DNA of 64,000 nucleotides. Source: Flavobacteriales bacterium. Lineage in GTDB: Bacteria; Bacteroidota; Bacteroidia; Flavobacteriales_F; PHOS-HE28. Location: NCBI GenBank assembly GCA_016721825.1, contig JADKHI010000001.1, positions 1-64,000 on the forward strand, written 5' to 3'. A program made the position numbers and the translations under genes. Within the stretch, counting starts at the first letter, position 1, and the number at the start of each line of letters is the position of its first letter. Positions 44,546 to 54,008 of the stretch are shown here, one piece after another. The notes beneath the pieces are model-generated. The model saw only the letters and a list, made by a program, of their open reading frames with translations. It had not been told where the DNA came from and did no database searches.

Positions 44546-45079
44546 ATGAGACCCTTCGCACTCGCGATCTGCTTTTTGCCGTTCAGCCTCTTCGCCCAAC
44601 ACTGCGGGTACGACTTCGCCTCTGTTATCGTGGTGCGCCCGCATGCTGCCGGTGACAGTGCCGTGATCGAAGGCCTGCGGATCACCCTGCTCGATAGCAA
44701 CAACCTGCCACTGATGCACCAAGGCCATGCATGGGACCTCTTCCGGCCGAACAGCGACTACGAGGCGTGCGCCCATTGGCAGGGTGGATTCATGGCGGGG
44801 TATCAGGTCTGCTTTCCCTTCGCGAAAGACAACTATGTACTGGTGATCCCCACGGGTTACGACACGTCGAAAATGAAGGTGTTGGTACAGGATGAACGCC
44901 CGCGCAGTCACGTCGATGTTCGCCGCCGGATCTGGCCAGAGCGATACACGCAAAAGGTGGTACCTCTCACGGCCTTTGACAGCTATCGCTTGTGCGGTGT
45001 GTATGATGAAGAGGTGTATCCGCACACAGAGGGGCGACCGAACTTCGCGCCAGTGGACGTTATCCTAAGGCTCCAATGA
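44546..45079 (+). CDS. Exported hypothetical protein
   Basis: A 177-residue protein with signal peptide (MRPFALAICFLPFSLFAQ) and a beta-rich body (SVIVVRPHAAGDSAVIEGLR, NYVLVIPTGYDTSKMKVLV). No domain recognised. The start at 44546 is chosen for its signal peptide. The gene ends with ATGA overlap (45076-45079) into the next, so it begins a three-gene operon of small exported proteins. Confidence 0.68.
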   Translation: MRPFALAICFLPFSLFAQHCGYDFASVIVVRPHAAGDSAVIEGLRITLLDSNNLPLMHQGHAWDLFRPNSDYEACAHWQGGFMAGYQVCFPFAKDNYVLVIPTGYDTSKMKVLVQDERPRSHVDVRRRIWPERYTQKVVPLTAFDSYRLCGVYDEEVYPHTEGRPNFAPVDVILRLQ

Positions 45080-45654
45080 AAACCTTGTTCATCGCGGTGC
45101 TGCTCATTGCAATGCACAGCGCATCGGCACAACCCGGCAATCTGGAAGCGTGGTTGACCAACCCCTGCGGCATGCCCCCGAACGACAGCTTGGACGTGAC
45201 CGGCGCTGGCGTGCCCGACCTGTTGATCGGTGGCTACTCCATGGGCACGGATGATGTACCGAGCAGCACCGGCTCGTGTACGCGCTTCGTGGGAACACTG
45301 CATGGCACCACCCTGCTTTGCGGCTTGGACCGCACCGGGCAACGCGTGCCTCAGGCCTTTGCCGTGGGCGACACCGTGCCCGCGTTGAACGAGGGGATCC
45401 AGAACGACCTGCAGATCCCGCGCTTCGTCTTCGCTGAGCGCAGCATCATCGTCATGCAGTGGGGTTATGGGCACCAAGTCGGAGGTCCGGTGCCCGCGCC
45501 GGGCCTGGAGAAACAGGTCTTTGTGTTCCTGACCAGGTCGCCCTATGAAGATCGCCTCGGCAGCTTCACCCTTGAACCACTGATGGACCTGCGCAGCGTC
45601 CGCATCACGGTGGGTACCTTGGTGCATGCCAATGAGCCGTTGATCGTTCGATGA
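45076..45654 (+). CDS. Exported protein with DVTGAGVPDLLI motif
   Basis: A 192-residue exported protein (signal peptide MKTLFIAVLLIAMHSASAQ). It contains NPCGMPPNDSLDVTGAGVPDLLIGG near residue 25, a motif shared in altered form with the next gene, and a C-terminal beta part (KQVFVFLTRSPYEDRLGSF). Function unknown. ATGA overlaps on both sides (45076 and 45651) mark it as the middle gene of the operon. Confidence 0.7.
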   Translation: MKTLFIAVLLIAMHSASAQPGNLEAWLTNPCGMPPNDSLDVTGAGVPDLLIGGYSMGTDDVPSSTGSCTRFVGTLHGTTLLCGLDRTGQRVPQAFAVGDTVPALNEGIQNDLQIPRFVFAERSIIVMQWGYGHQVGGPVPAPGLEKQVFVFLTRSPYEDRLGSFTLEPLMDLRSVRITVGTLVHANEPLIVR

Positions 45655-46844
45655 ACACGGGACACCTTTTGCTGCTGATCGGGCTGTTCGCGGGTGTTCC
45701 ATCGTTCGCCCAGATCGCCTCCGCACCGGATGAACCGATGGTTCCACCCGGCATCCCCGCGGACGAGCGCGTGGACGTGACCGGTGATGGCATCGCAGAC
45801 CTGCTGATCACGGGTCGCACGGAGCACATTCCCGATCCGGAGCAAGGACTCGATGGCTGGTACCGCCGAGTGGTGCTTCCATTGCCGGGCACTGCGATAT
45901 TGCTGCGATGCACGCGCAACAGCAGCGGCTATTATCGGGTGACCGAGGGAACGGAGATGGACACTTCCGCCATCCGCAAGGGACTCCACTTCAAGCAACT
46001 GTGCTGGACCGACCCAGGCGATGCATGGGCGTTCCGGATACTGGAGCAGCCCTTCGGACCGGGCATTCAGGAAGCGCAGAAAGGCTGGTATGGCACGGGC
46101 GAGAACAACGAGGGCACCTTGGTGCTGCGCAGCACCTCCGGACGTCGAACGGTCCTCGCCGCCTTCCGGATCACGTTCAACCTGCCCGCTGGTCGCATCT
46201 GGATCACGCCGGTCAGCACTGTCAAGGTCGACGACGGCTTCGGCCTGGAACCCGCGCCCCCTCCCGCTCAGCCGAAGGACGCCGATCCCTATTCCTTCGG
46301 GCACGATCAGGAACCGCAGGTGATGGTGCCGCCGGGCGTTCCGCCGGACGAGCCCATTGACCTGACCTCGGACGACATCCCGGATGTGGTGATCACCGCT
46401 GAGAACGCACCCTATCATTCAACAGCGCCACCGCTCGGCACCTACCACCGAGGCCTGCGCATGCTCCCCGGAGCCGCTCTGTTGATGGAGAAGTCAGCGG
46501 ACGGCACCTTCCAACTCTTCATGCTGCACGAGGGCCAGGAACTGGGCCCCACCGAATTGTCCATGGGCCTTGGCACCGATCGCTTCCGATGGGCCGAACC
46601 ACCGCGATGGCCGGAATTCATCGAGGTGTTGACACAACGATACGGGTCGCTGCGCGCATCGGACGAACCGCCTGGCTGGCTCCCTGTGGAGGCGCCCCTT
46701 GAAGGCGCCCCGGTGTTCCGTGGCACCCAGTACGGCCGGCCCATGATCGGCTGCTTCGAGATCGACCACACCACCCCGGGCGGAGAGCTTTGGGTGCGGT
46801 TGATGGGCCTGGTGGACGAGGGCGAGGTGCTGCGGGTGCAGTGA
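45651..46844 (+). CDS. Exported protein with two tandem DVTGDGI-type domains
   Basis: A 397-residue exported protein (signal peptide MNTGHLLLLIGLFAGVPSFAQ). Two similar domains are visible: PPGIPADERVDVTGDGIADL near residue 35 and PPGVPPDEPIDLTSDDIPDV near 225, each followed by a hydrophobic beta stretch and a PLG/LPG segment. It looks like a tandem duplication of the single domain in the preceding gene. The short D-x-T-x-D-x-I element may bind calcium, as an inference. Role unknown. Confidence 0.7.
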   Translation: MNTGHLLLLIGLFAGVPSFAQIASAPDEPMVPPGIPADERVDVTGDGIADLLITGRTEHIPDPEQGLDGWYRRVVLPLPGTAILLRCTRNSSGYYRVTEGTEMDTSAIRKGLHFKQLCWTDPGDAWAFRILEQPFGPGIQEAQKGWYGTGENNEGTLVLRSTSGRRTVLAAFRITFNLPAGRIWITPVSTVKVDDGFGLEPAPPPAQPKDADPYSFGHDQEPQVMVPPGVPPDEPIDLTSDDIPDVVITAENAPYHSTAPPLGTYHRGLRMLPGAALLMEKSADGTFQLFMLHEGQELGPTELSMGLGTDRFRWAEPPRWPEFIEVLTQRYGSLRASDEPPGWLPVEAPLEGAPVFRGTQYGRPMIGCFEIDHTTPGGELWVRLMGLVDEGEVLRVQ

Positions 46845-46855
46845 ACGCAATTCCC

Positions 46856-47530
46856 TCAAGGTCTCGACGCCAACAACCTGCGCAAAGAGACCAGGTGAGC
46901 GAACAAAACCAGCGGCACCACCAAACAGGGCAGCCACACAAAGGGGAAATACAGCACGCCCACATTCGGCTTATCGAAGGCGATCTGTTGGAAGTCCGTC
47001 GGTGCGGCCAGCACCGCATGCGTCACCACGTTCACCAGCAAGGCCAGGCAGGCGACGTTCCAGGCGATGAGCACGCCCTTGCCGATCTGCGACCGCAGGT
47101 AACCGAAGGCATACACCAGTGGCGCGGTGAGCCCGGAGAGGATGTCGAAGTTGCGGCCCTCGAAGGTCATCACCTCCGGTACAGCGCCATATGTAAAGAG
47201 ACCGAACAGCACCAGCTCCACCGGGATGCGCACCATGTGCAGCAGCGTCAGCCTACCTGTATCGAGTCCATCGATGAAGCGCCTTCCGGAAGCTGTGAGG
47301 AACAGCGACAGGATGAGGAGCGCGGGTGGACCAACAAGCAGGACGAAACGTGGTGGCATCCCTGACTCATCCAGGTAGAAGCCGGTAAGGGAGATCCAGC
47401 CCTGCAGCAGCAGCCAACCGACGAGCACAAAGAGCGTGATGCGGTGCTGATGGGCGGCGCGTTGGAAGAGCACCAAGGCCAGTACCGTGGTGGCGATGAA
47501 GGTGAGGACGAGGGAGAGCGGGTAGTGCAT
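46856..47530 (-). CDS. Hypothetical seven-helix membrane protein
   Basis: A 224-residue protein with about six or seven hydrophobic segments (LSLVLTFIATTVLALVLF, ITLFVLVGWLLLQGWISLTG, LLVGPPALLILSLFLTAS, VELVLFGLFTYGAV, GVLIAWNVACLALLVNVVT, CLVVPLVLFAHLVSL). No family recognised. Start 47530 is preferred; the frame extends further back but loses membrane character. It converges on the three-gene operon across 11 bp. Confidence 0.68.
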   Translation of the reverse strand: MHYPLSLVLTFIATTVLALVLFQRAAHQHRITLFVLVGWLLLQGWISLTGFYLDESGMPPRFVLLVGPPALLILSLFLTASGRRFIDGLDTGRLTLLHMVRIPVELVLFGLFTYGAVPEVMTFEGRNFDILSGLTAPLVYAFGYLRSQIGKGVLIAWNVACLALLVNVVTHAVLAAPTDFQQIAFDKPNVGVLYFPFVWLPCLVVPLVLFAHLVSLRRLLASRP

Positions 47531-47620
47531 GACGCGCTTTGCCGGTGAATGTAAATACCACACCCTGGAACAACATCCATTCACCGATCGCGCGAAGCCG
47601 TTCCCGATCTTCGCCCCCTG

Positions 47621-47908
47621 ATGAACGATCTGGACCTCGCCCGCCGCTTGCGCGTTCTCCGTCGCACGGTGCTCATGCTGCAGACCGAATTGCGCCACGA
47701 CCGTGTGGATGACGCCTTGATCGCCGAGATCGACCAGCAGATGGAGCACGGCATTGCCACGGAGCCCCGGTGCACGCACTTGCCTGCCGCCGTGGACGCC
47801 CTGCGCGAAAGTGCCATGCACCCGCGTGCCGAGCTTTTCCCCGATACCATCCGTGCCTGCGAGAAATTGAAGGACGCCATCGAGGGCGTGGTGAGCGCTC
47901 TAGGGTGA
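47621..47908 (+). CDS. Small hypothetical protein
   Basis: A 95-residue helical protein (MNDLDLARRLRVLRRTVLML) with two cysteines. No family recognised. It begins 91 bp past the divergent membrane gene start and ends 7 bp before the convergent MFS gene. Confidence 0.5.
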   Translation: MNDLDLARRLRVLRRTVLMLQTELRHDRVDDALIAEIDQQMEHGIATEPRCTHLPAAVDALRESAMHPRAELFPDTIRACEKLKDAIEGVVSALG

Positions 47909-47915
47909 TGTGTCC

Positions 47916-49145
47916 TCACCCGACCTTTTCCCGTTGCACCATCCGCTTCAGGAAGAAGAGCATAACCGTGGAGAGCAGCAGCAACCCGGTGAACAAGTAC
48001 CAGGTGGTAGCGTAGCCGAACCGGGCGATCAGGTTCAGACCAAGGGTGTGACCGATGATGTGCGATACGCTCCAACCAATGGTGAAGAGCGCCATGTACG
48101 CGCCGGGGGGGCCATGGTCCGAACGGTCGTAAGCGAAGCGGTTCATGAACGGGAAGTTGAGCATCTCGCCCACCGTGGCCAGGAACATGCCCACCCACAG
48201 GAAGGCGATGATCGGGAAGAAGTTGAGCACCACGAAGCTGAGCGCGAACAGGATCACGCTCCAGATCATGATCCCGAAACGATCGAATGAGCGATCCTCG
48301 CAATACTTGATCAACGGCATCTCTGCAAGGAAGATCAGAAGTCCGTTCATGCCCAACAGCAGACCGATCTGGAACTCGTTCAATCCATGCACCTCACTGT
48401 AGAACAAGGGCACGGTGCTGAAGTACTGCAGAAAGGCGATGCCGATGAGCACCAGGATGAACAGGAAGAAGAGATAGGTACCATCGCGGTACGGTGAGCG
48501 TTGTGCGGTGGAGCGTGTGGCCTGCTCGTCGCGTTGGGCCTGCTTGCGCGGCAGACCGTACCACATGAGCAACACGGCGGCGAAACAAGTGAGGCCATCC
48601 ACCCAGAACAGCCCCCCGTAGCTCCATGTGGCGATGATGAGCCCCCCGATGGCCGGCCCCATGCTGAAGCCCAGGTTGATGGCAAGCCGGATCAGCGTGA
48701 CCGAGCGCGTCCGGCTCTCCGGGGTGGCGTAGCTCCGTATCGCCACGAACATGGCCGGGCGGAACGCATCGCTCAACAGCATCAGCACGAAGACACCCGC
48801 ACAGAACGGCCAGAAACCGTTAGCGTACTGGAGAAGGATGAAGGCCGCACCCGAGGTGAGCAACGCTCCGGACATGATGTCGTAGAACCCGAGGGTGTCC
48901 GTGAGCTTTCCACCCAACCAGGAGCCCACCACCGAGCCTGCACCGAAACTGCTCATGACCCAACCCACCTGCTCCAAGCTCAGGCCCATGTCCTTGGTGA
49001 GGTACAGCGACAGGAAGGGCACAACCATGGAGCCCGCGCGGTTCACGAAGGTGATGAAGGCCAGCAACCACACCTCACGACTTAGGCCGCTGAAGGAGCC
49101 GATGTAATAGCGGTAGGCGCGCGTGAACATGGCGGGCGTAAACAT
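47916..49145 (-). CDS. MFS transporter
   Basis: A 409-residue major-facilitator protein with 12 hydrophobic segments in two halves. The loop 2-3 signature appears as GSWLGGKLTDTLGFYDIM, and a similar TM4-5 region SDAFRPAMFVAIRSYATPESR follows. Family resembles peptide or drug exporters of the MFS_1 type; substrate unknown. It is followed upstream on the same strand by an unknown gene 21 bp away, so both may be cotranscribed. Confidence 0.85.
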   Translation of the reverse strand: MFTPAMFTRAYRYYIGSFSGLSREVWLLAFITFVNRAGSMVVPFLSLYLTKDMGLSLEQVGWVMSSFGAGSVVGSWLGGKLTDTLGFYDIMSGALLTSGAAFILLQYANGFWPFCAGVFVLMLLSDAFRPAMFVAIRSYATPESRTRSVTLIRLAINLGFSMGPAIGGLIIATWSYGGLFWVDGLTCFAAVLLMWYGLPRKQAQRDEQATRSTAQRSPYRDGTYLFFLFILVLIGIAFLQYFSTVPLFYSEVHGLNEFQIGLLLGMNGLLIFLAEMPLIKYCEDRSFDRFGIMIWSVILFALSFVVLNFFPIIAFLWVGMFLATVGEMLNFPFMNRFAYDRSDHGPPGAYMALFTIGWSVSHIIGHTLGLNLIARFGYATTWYLFTGLLLLSTVMLFFLKRMVQREKVG

Positions 49146-49166
49146 ATCACGCAGGCCATCAGGACA

Positions 49167-50570
49167 TCACCGCCACAACGAATGCGTGACCATGGCACCG
49201 GTCGCATTGTCCACGATCACCAGCAGCGGCTCGCTCACCTTGTCCGGCACCGGAGGCCTTGTGCCAACAAAGGCCATTGCTGTCTCGCCCGGGAGGATCT
49301 GCTGCAGCTTGAAACGGTCGATGGCGGTATCCACCCTCCATTGGATGTGGCCTTCGTTGTCGACCCGAGCGACCATCAATGTCCCCTTCAGCCCGGGTGC
49401 GGAAGTATGGATCATCAGCGACCCGTCGGGATCAGTGAGCCGCAGCGGTTCGGATGCGTCATCGATGCGAAGGAAGGCGGCGTTGAGGAACTTCTCATCC
49501 CCAAGCGGTGTCATGGAGATGATCTTGTAGTACGTGTTGTCCACAGGGGCATCGAGCTCCGCACGGTACAAGCGCCGCATCTGCTTGGCGTCCTCTTGGC
49601 GCTCGACGCGACGCATGAACTTCCCAGGAGCGAACTCACGCCCCACTTCAGGATCCGAATGCAGGCCTAGCCACTCGTTCGAGCTGGTCATCAAGCCTGC
49701 ACAAATGAAGGCATCCGGCATCAAAGCAATGGGCCTATCGCTGGCGCCTTGAAGTTGTACACCCGCCTCCGGAACCTTGCCCGCAGCAACCAACTTATGG
49801 GTTCCCAGGTCCACCCCACCCACACCGTTCACATTGAACCAGAGCGTGCGCCCGTCGCTGCCGAGGATCTGGGCCAAGCCCATGGCACTGGGCGAAAAAC
49901 CACCGCCGATGGGGATCAGCTTCGAATCCGAACCATCCAACGGCACCAGGAACAGGCTGTAGCGATAAGTGTCGTTGCCATGGTTCCGGTTGAGCGAGGG
50001 TGTGTAGGGCTCCAGTGTCTGGATCAGCGTGGCGATGTACTGGTCCGTGCGCACGGATGAGCCGACGGCCGTGCCTTTTCCGGGATCGATCACAAGGACC
50101 TTCATCTTGAACCACATGAGTCCTGCGAGAATAAGTGCGCCACCGAGGACCACAAGACCCAACTTCATCCGGAGTTTGGAATACCGGCGCATCCAAGCGG
50201 CCGCTTCCTCGCGTGCCTTTGCCTGTGGTGCGGCCGGCGAGGACCGAAGAGCGCTCTTCGAGCCACTCGTAACGGTGCCTTGACGCAGGTTCATCCATCC
50301 GGAGGCTTCGTCGATCTCAGCAGTACATGTAGGTGCCTTCCGTTCCACCACCGCATTGCCTACGAACCGCAGGATACTGTCGCGCCGGTCGACGGCCCAG
50401 GCATGCTCTCGTCGCCAGTCCGCCTCGGTACCCACGTTGATGCAGACCACCACATCCCCACCACCGAACTCCCAGTAGAACGAGAGACCGCCAGCAGGCT
50501 CGCGATAGACCACGGTGCCGGAGCGGCCGTGCTCCGTGATCTCCACATGAGGATGTTCCGGAGCGTGCAT
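49167..50570 (-). CDS. Hypothetical membrane-anchored protein
   Basis: A 467-residue protein starting at MHAPEHPHVEITEHG; an earlier in-frame start at 50663 seems spurious. Residues ~1-115 are cytosolic, a membrane helix lies near residue 135 (LVVLGGALILAGLMWFKM), and the remainder is extracytoplasmic with propeller-like blades (SLFLVPLDGSDSKLIPIGGG, GRTLWFNVNGVGGVDLGTHK). It may recall PA2928-type proteins of Proteobacteria, but that is memory only and not verified. Function unknown. Confidence 0.65.
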   Translation of the reverse strand: MHAPEHPHVEITEHGRSGTVVYREPAGGLSFYWEFGGGDVVVCINVGTEADWRREHAWAVDRRDSILRFVGNAVVERKAPTCTAEIDEASGWMNLRQGTVTSGSKSALRSSPAAPQAKAREEAAAWMRRYSKLRMKLGLVVLGGALILAGLMWFKMKVLVIDPGKGTAVGSSVRTDQYIATLIQTLEPYTPSLNRNHGNDTYRYSLFLVPLDGSDSKLIPIGGGFSPSAMGLAQILGSDGRTLWFNVNGVGGVDLGTHKLVAAGKVPEAGVQLQGASDRPIALMPDAFICAGLMTSSNEWLGLHSDPEVGREFAPGKFMRRVERQEDAKQMRRLYRAELDAPVDNTYYKIISMTPLGDEKFLNAAFLRIDDASEPLRLTDPDGSLMIHTSAPGLKGTLMVARVDNEGHIQWRVDTAIDRFKLQQILPGETAMAFVGTRPPVPDKVSEPLLVIVDNATGAMVTHSLWR

Positions 50571-50722
50571 GGCATTCCAGGTTCCGTTCAATGATACGCT
50601 GCAAAAGGTCCCTGCGCAATCCCTGTGAACTAGGTGGTTACGGTATAGGGAACAGAAGCACACAACGAACCGCTCCTATGCCTAGGTCACTTCGAGCCAT
50701 GCACTGCGACCGATAGCCTCCA

Positions 50723-50920
50723 TCACACGGCAGCCCCCCCGCCATTGCCACAACATGTTGTCACAGGGGTCATGTTCCATACCATGCAGCCGAGCCCTGC
50801 ACACGGGCCGGTGATCACGATTCGGTCGATTCCCATGAACCACTCGTCCGTCCTCACATCCCGATAGACAACGATGCGAATCGAATAACCTACCCTCTCA
50901 TCAACGACCTTAACCTCCAA
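50723..50920 (-). CDS. Possible small protein, weak evidence
   Basis: A 65-residue frame (MEVKVVDERVGYSIRIVVYR to CCGNGGGAAV) in an otherwise gene-free 390 bp stretch. It starts at a TTG and its start touches the GGGTTATT element at 50921. Amino-acid make-up looks protein-like, but no family or ribosome binding site was seen. Confidence 0.3.
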   Translation of the reverse strand: MEVKVVDERVGYSIRIVVYRDVRTDEWFMGIDRIVITGPCAGLGCMVWNMTPVTTCCGNGGGAAV

Positions 50921-50957
50921 GGGTTATTGTCGCATCGCGCGGAGTGATCCACCTTAG
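50921..50957 (+). promoter_or_regulatory. GGGTTATT-N24-CTTAG promoter-like element, copy 1
   Basis: GGGTTATT at 50921-50928 is followed after exactly 24 bases by CTTAG at 50953-50957. The same layout recurs at 53962 and 57198. CTTTG/CTTAG resembles the Bacteroidota -7 TTTG box, and GGGTTATT lies where an upstream box or operator would sit. Confidence 0.55.
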
Positions 50958-50961
50958 CACC

Positions 50962-51541
50962 ATGACAGGTCGCGTATTGCTCATGGAGTTCATCTTGGCG
51001 CCCCTGCCATTGTTCGCCCAAGAGAACCCCGGGCGGCTCGATTCCATCCTACCGCTCCTCGACCCGGCCAGGAAGGACACTCTTCAGCTCACCCTGCTCA
51101 TCGCGGTGTGCGAGTCCTGGACGACCTCGCGACACGCAGTAGTGGGGCGGCGCTTCTCCGGTGCGCTTCGCCATGCGTTGGCGTATGATGCCCCGGCCAT
51201 GCGGATGGGGGGCTCGCCACTAAAAGCGGGTGTATCTGCCTGGTCGCTAACGCCCCCTGCTTCTTCGAGGTCAGAGAGATCGATACCAGTGGGAAACCGC
51301 GCGTATCGCTCCTGGACCTGCCGACGAGCGTGCCAACCAGCGCCAAAGACACCGTATGCACTGCCATTGAAGCCAACAGCTTCCTCTCGGTCCGCAACCT
51401 GGCCTTCGTACTGCACCACAACACGCGCGATCGCTCCAATGAAAGGCTCCGGGCTGCTTGTGCGCGCATGCTCAAGCCGGGCGGAGACCAACGTGTATCA
51501 CGCCGCGATGCCAGTCGTCGTAACCGACAGAACCACAATGC
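50962..51541 (+). pseudogene. Relic of a TPR-type sensor gene
   Basis: The first ~55 codons (starting at ATG 50962 or, better, 50983) encode a signal peptide and the opening of a sensor like that of the two kinases downstream (LLMEFILAPLPLFAQENPGR, LDSILPLLDPARKDTLQLTL). Beyond that no single frame continues; another frame in 51230-51470 looks protein-like (VREIDTSGKPRVSLLDLPTS), implying frameshifts or deletion. Its promoter-like element (50921) is kept. It is likely a broken paralogue. Confidence 0.5.
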
Positions 51542-51542
51542 C

Positions 51543-53954
51543 ATGAGCAAAGACACTGTTGAACAGCGAACGTTCGACCGGTATGCTTGCCTCCGTTGTC
51601 TGGTGGTGACCTACCTGCTCATTGGCCCTTCGGCGGTTGCTATTGCGCAACGCACGAAGTTGGACAGCCTCCTTCATCTGTTGAACGAGCACCCCGCGCA
51701 CGATGCCCGCCGCGTGGACCTTATGAACAAGGCTGTGCGCACCTACTACTGGATCGACCCCGGCACCGGTGAGCGCCTAGGCAGCGAGGCCGTTGCACTA
51801 GCCCGTGAGGTAGGCGATCCATCCTTACTGGGCATTGCTATCTCCAACATGGTGGGCGCGCGACAGTGCTACCGAACAGACGACCAACAAGCACTGCTCA
51901 ACGAAGCTATCGGCCTACTGGAACGATCCGGTCCACGCGTGGAACTAGGCTACGCCCTTTACCGAAAAGCTGTGTTCCCACAGAACAGTGGTGGGTCGCC
52001 GGACTCCGTACAGCGTCTCCTGCGAAGGGCTATGGCGATATTCAAAGAAGAGAAGGACCAGCTGGGTCAAGCGTGGATACTCGGATGGCAAGCACAGATC
52101 CTACCTAGCGACAGTGTTCATATCGGCGACTCGCTCTATAACGTGGCGATCGGATACGCGGCGCGCTATGGCCCTTCAGAAGAGGCCTTCTTCCTGACCC
52201 AGGATGCGAGCAGGCGGTTCTGGATCTCGACCGATCCGATCTGGCATGAGCGCTTTATGAAGGCCATAGATCGTGCCCAGCTTGCTGGGTCCACCACCGG
52301 CGAAGCACAGGCAAGATCCCTCTATACCGGTGCGCTTCGGGCGCGCAGCCTGTTCGATCTGGCCCAAGACCAGGCCATACAGTGCCTTGCGCTTTATGAG
52401 AGCATCCACGACACGATGAACATCGCCATAGAGACCAATGAGTTAGGCTGTGTGTACCGCGCATTGGGAGAAACCCGTGAGGCAATTCCACATCTACGGA
52501 AGAGCCTTGCCATTGCCCTGCAGCAAGGACCGCCTCACTTGGTCATCAACAATATGAACGAATTGAGCGCGATAGACATCCTTGAGGGTGAACCGGACAG
52601 CGCCTTGCTCCGATCCTTGGATGCGCTCCAGCACACCCATCTGATGGGTCGTTCGCTCGGCGATGTGTATTTCAACTTCCACCTATGGGAATCGCACTTC
52701 ATTCTTGGTTCCGCATACGAGGCGAAAGGGGATCTGCCTATGGCGATCAAGCACTATACCGAAGCCGACAGCTCAGCATCTGCAGGACAGTTCGAGCCGG
52801 AGTCCATCAAAGCAAGCACATGCTTATCCCTAGCAAGATTCGCTTCCGACCCTTCGAACCCGGGACCGGTCATCAAGGTCTTGGAAAAGAACATACGCCT
52901 AGCCAAGAACCTTGGCCTGCTTGTCGAGCAACGCGATGCCCTGATGGGTCTGGCGCACGTGAACGAACATGCGGGGAACGAACGTGCGGCGCTCGAGAAC
53001 CTCAGATCCTACGTCATGATCAAGGACAGCATCCTCAACCTAGAGAGGATGCGTGCGATCACCAGCTTGAACATCCGCTTTGGCACGGAAAAGAAGGATC
53101 TGGAGATCACAACACTGAACCAGATGAAAGCGGTGCAGGTAACGGAAATCGAGCAGGAAAGACAGATCAAGTCATTGACCCTAGGAGCATTGTTGCTCTC
53201 CTTGCTTTCAGCGGGAGCATTGATCTTCCTGTTACGGAGCTCGAAACGCAATGGAAAGCTGCTGTCAGCCAAGAACAAGGCTCTCGTTGAAACCCAAGCT
53301 AAACTAGTGGAAAGCGAACGCGCACGGGAAGCCAGCGAGATCCGCACACGCATCGCTCGCGATGTTCACGACCAGCTCGGAAGCGATCTTACCAAGCTCG
53401 TCATGCTCAGTACTGAAGCCAAGGAGGTGGCAGAAGCCGATACGACCAAGCTGCACGACATCGCCAACGACATCGAGCGCATCGCCGGTGAGGCGAATCG
53501 TTCACTGGGCGACATCGTCTGGGCCATTGACCCGCACCACGATTCCCTCGCGGGCCTCACTGAACGTGTTCGCGCACATTGCCAGCGCATGCTGAAGTGG
53601 AGCAAGGTGGAGCATACCATCGATTGCACGCACGACGGGCCTGACCGGACCCTGGACCCCGCCACGAAGCGCGATATCTACCTGATGGTACGCGAAGCAC
53701 TGAATAATGCTATCAAGTACGCGCAGGCCAGGCACATCAGTGTGCTGTTCCATACGTCGCTGACAGAAGTGCTGTTCGAGGTGAAGGACGATGGCGTGGG
53801 CCTGAGCGCGAACAACACGAACGGCCATGGACTGGAGAACCTGAAGCACCGGGCTGAGCGGGTGGGCGGCACCTTGACCATAAGCGGCTCCTCTGGACAG
53901 GGCACGACCATCACCTTCCGCGCCCACCTTAATGTTACACAGGCACGGACATAA
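51543..53954 (+). CDS. TPR sensor histidine kinase (HisKA_3 type)
   Basis: An 803-residue kinase: signal/anchor region (RCLVVTYLLIGPSAVAIAQ), a long periplasmic tetratricopeptide-type helical sensor (repeats near residues 50-470), a membrane helix near residue 545 (LGALLLSLLSAGALIFLLR), a linker coiled coil, and a NarX-like kinase core: RIARDVHDQLGSDLTKLVM with the phospho-acceptor H, REALNNAIKYAQ N-box and VKDDGVGLS G1 box. The core is almost identical to that of the kinase at 54533. Start at 51543 was chosen because it opens the leader; a longer frame lacks it. Confidence 0.9.
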   Translation: MSKDTVEQRTFDRYACLRCLVVTYLLIGPSAVAIAQRTKLDSLLHLLNEHPAHDARRVDLMNKAVRTYYWIDPGTGERLGSEAVALAREVGDPSLLGIAISNMVGARQCYRTDDQQALLNEAIGLLERSGPRVELGYALYRKAVFPQNSGGSPDSVQRLLRRAMAIFKEEKDQLGQAWILGWQAQILPSDSVHIGDSLYNVAIGYAARYGPSEEAFFLTQDASRRFWISTDPIWHERFMKAIDRAQLAGSTTGEAQARSLYTGALRARSLFDLAQDQAIQCLALYESIHDTMNIAIETNELGCVYRALGETREAIPHLRKSLAIALQQGPPHLVINNMNELSAIDILEGEPDSALLRSLDALQHTHLMGRSLGDVYFNFHLWESHFILGSAYEAKGDLPMAIKHYTEADSSASAGQFEPESIKASTCLSLARFASDPSNPGPVIKVLEKNIRLAKNLGLLVEQRDALMGLAHVNEHAGNERAALENLRSYVMIKDSILNLERMRAITSLNIRFGTEKKDLEITTLNQMKAVQVTEIEQERQIKSLTLGALLLSLLSAGALIFLLRSSKRNGKLLSAKNKALVETQAKLVESERAREASEIRTRIARDVHDQLGSDLTKLVMLSTEAKEVAEADTTKLHDIANDIERIAGEANRSLGDIVWAIDPHHDSLAGLTERVRAHCQRMLKWSKVEHTIDCTHDGPDRTLDPATKRDIYLMVREALNNAIKYAQARHISVLFHTSLTEVLFEVKDDGVGLSANNTNGHGLENLKHRAERVGGTLTISGSSGQGTTITFRAHLNVTQART

Positions 53955-53961
53955 CCTGAGA

Positions 53962-53998
53962 GGGTTATTCCACCCCTGAGATCAGGCCCCGATCTTTG
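53962..53998 (+). promoter_or_regulatory. GGGTTATT-N24-CTTTG promoter-like element, copy 2
   Basis: GGGTTATT at 53962-53969 and CTTTG at 53994-53998, with a 24-base gap as in copies 1 and 3. It precedes the relic starting at 54009. Confidence 0.55.
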
Positions 53999-54008
53999 CC
54001 TTGTGATC

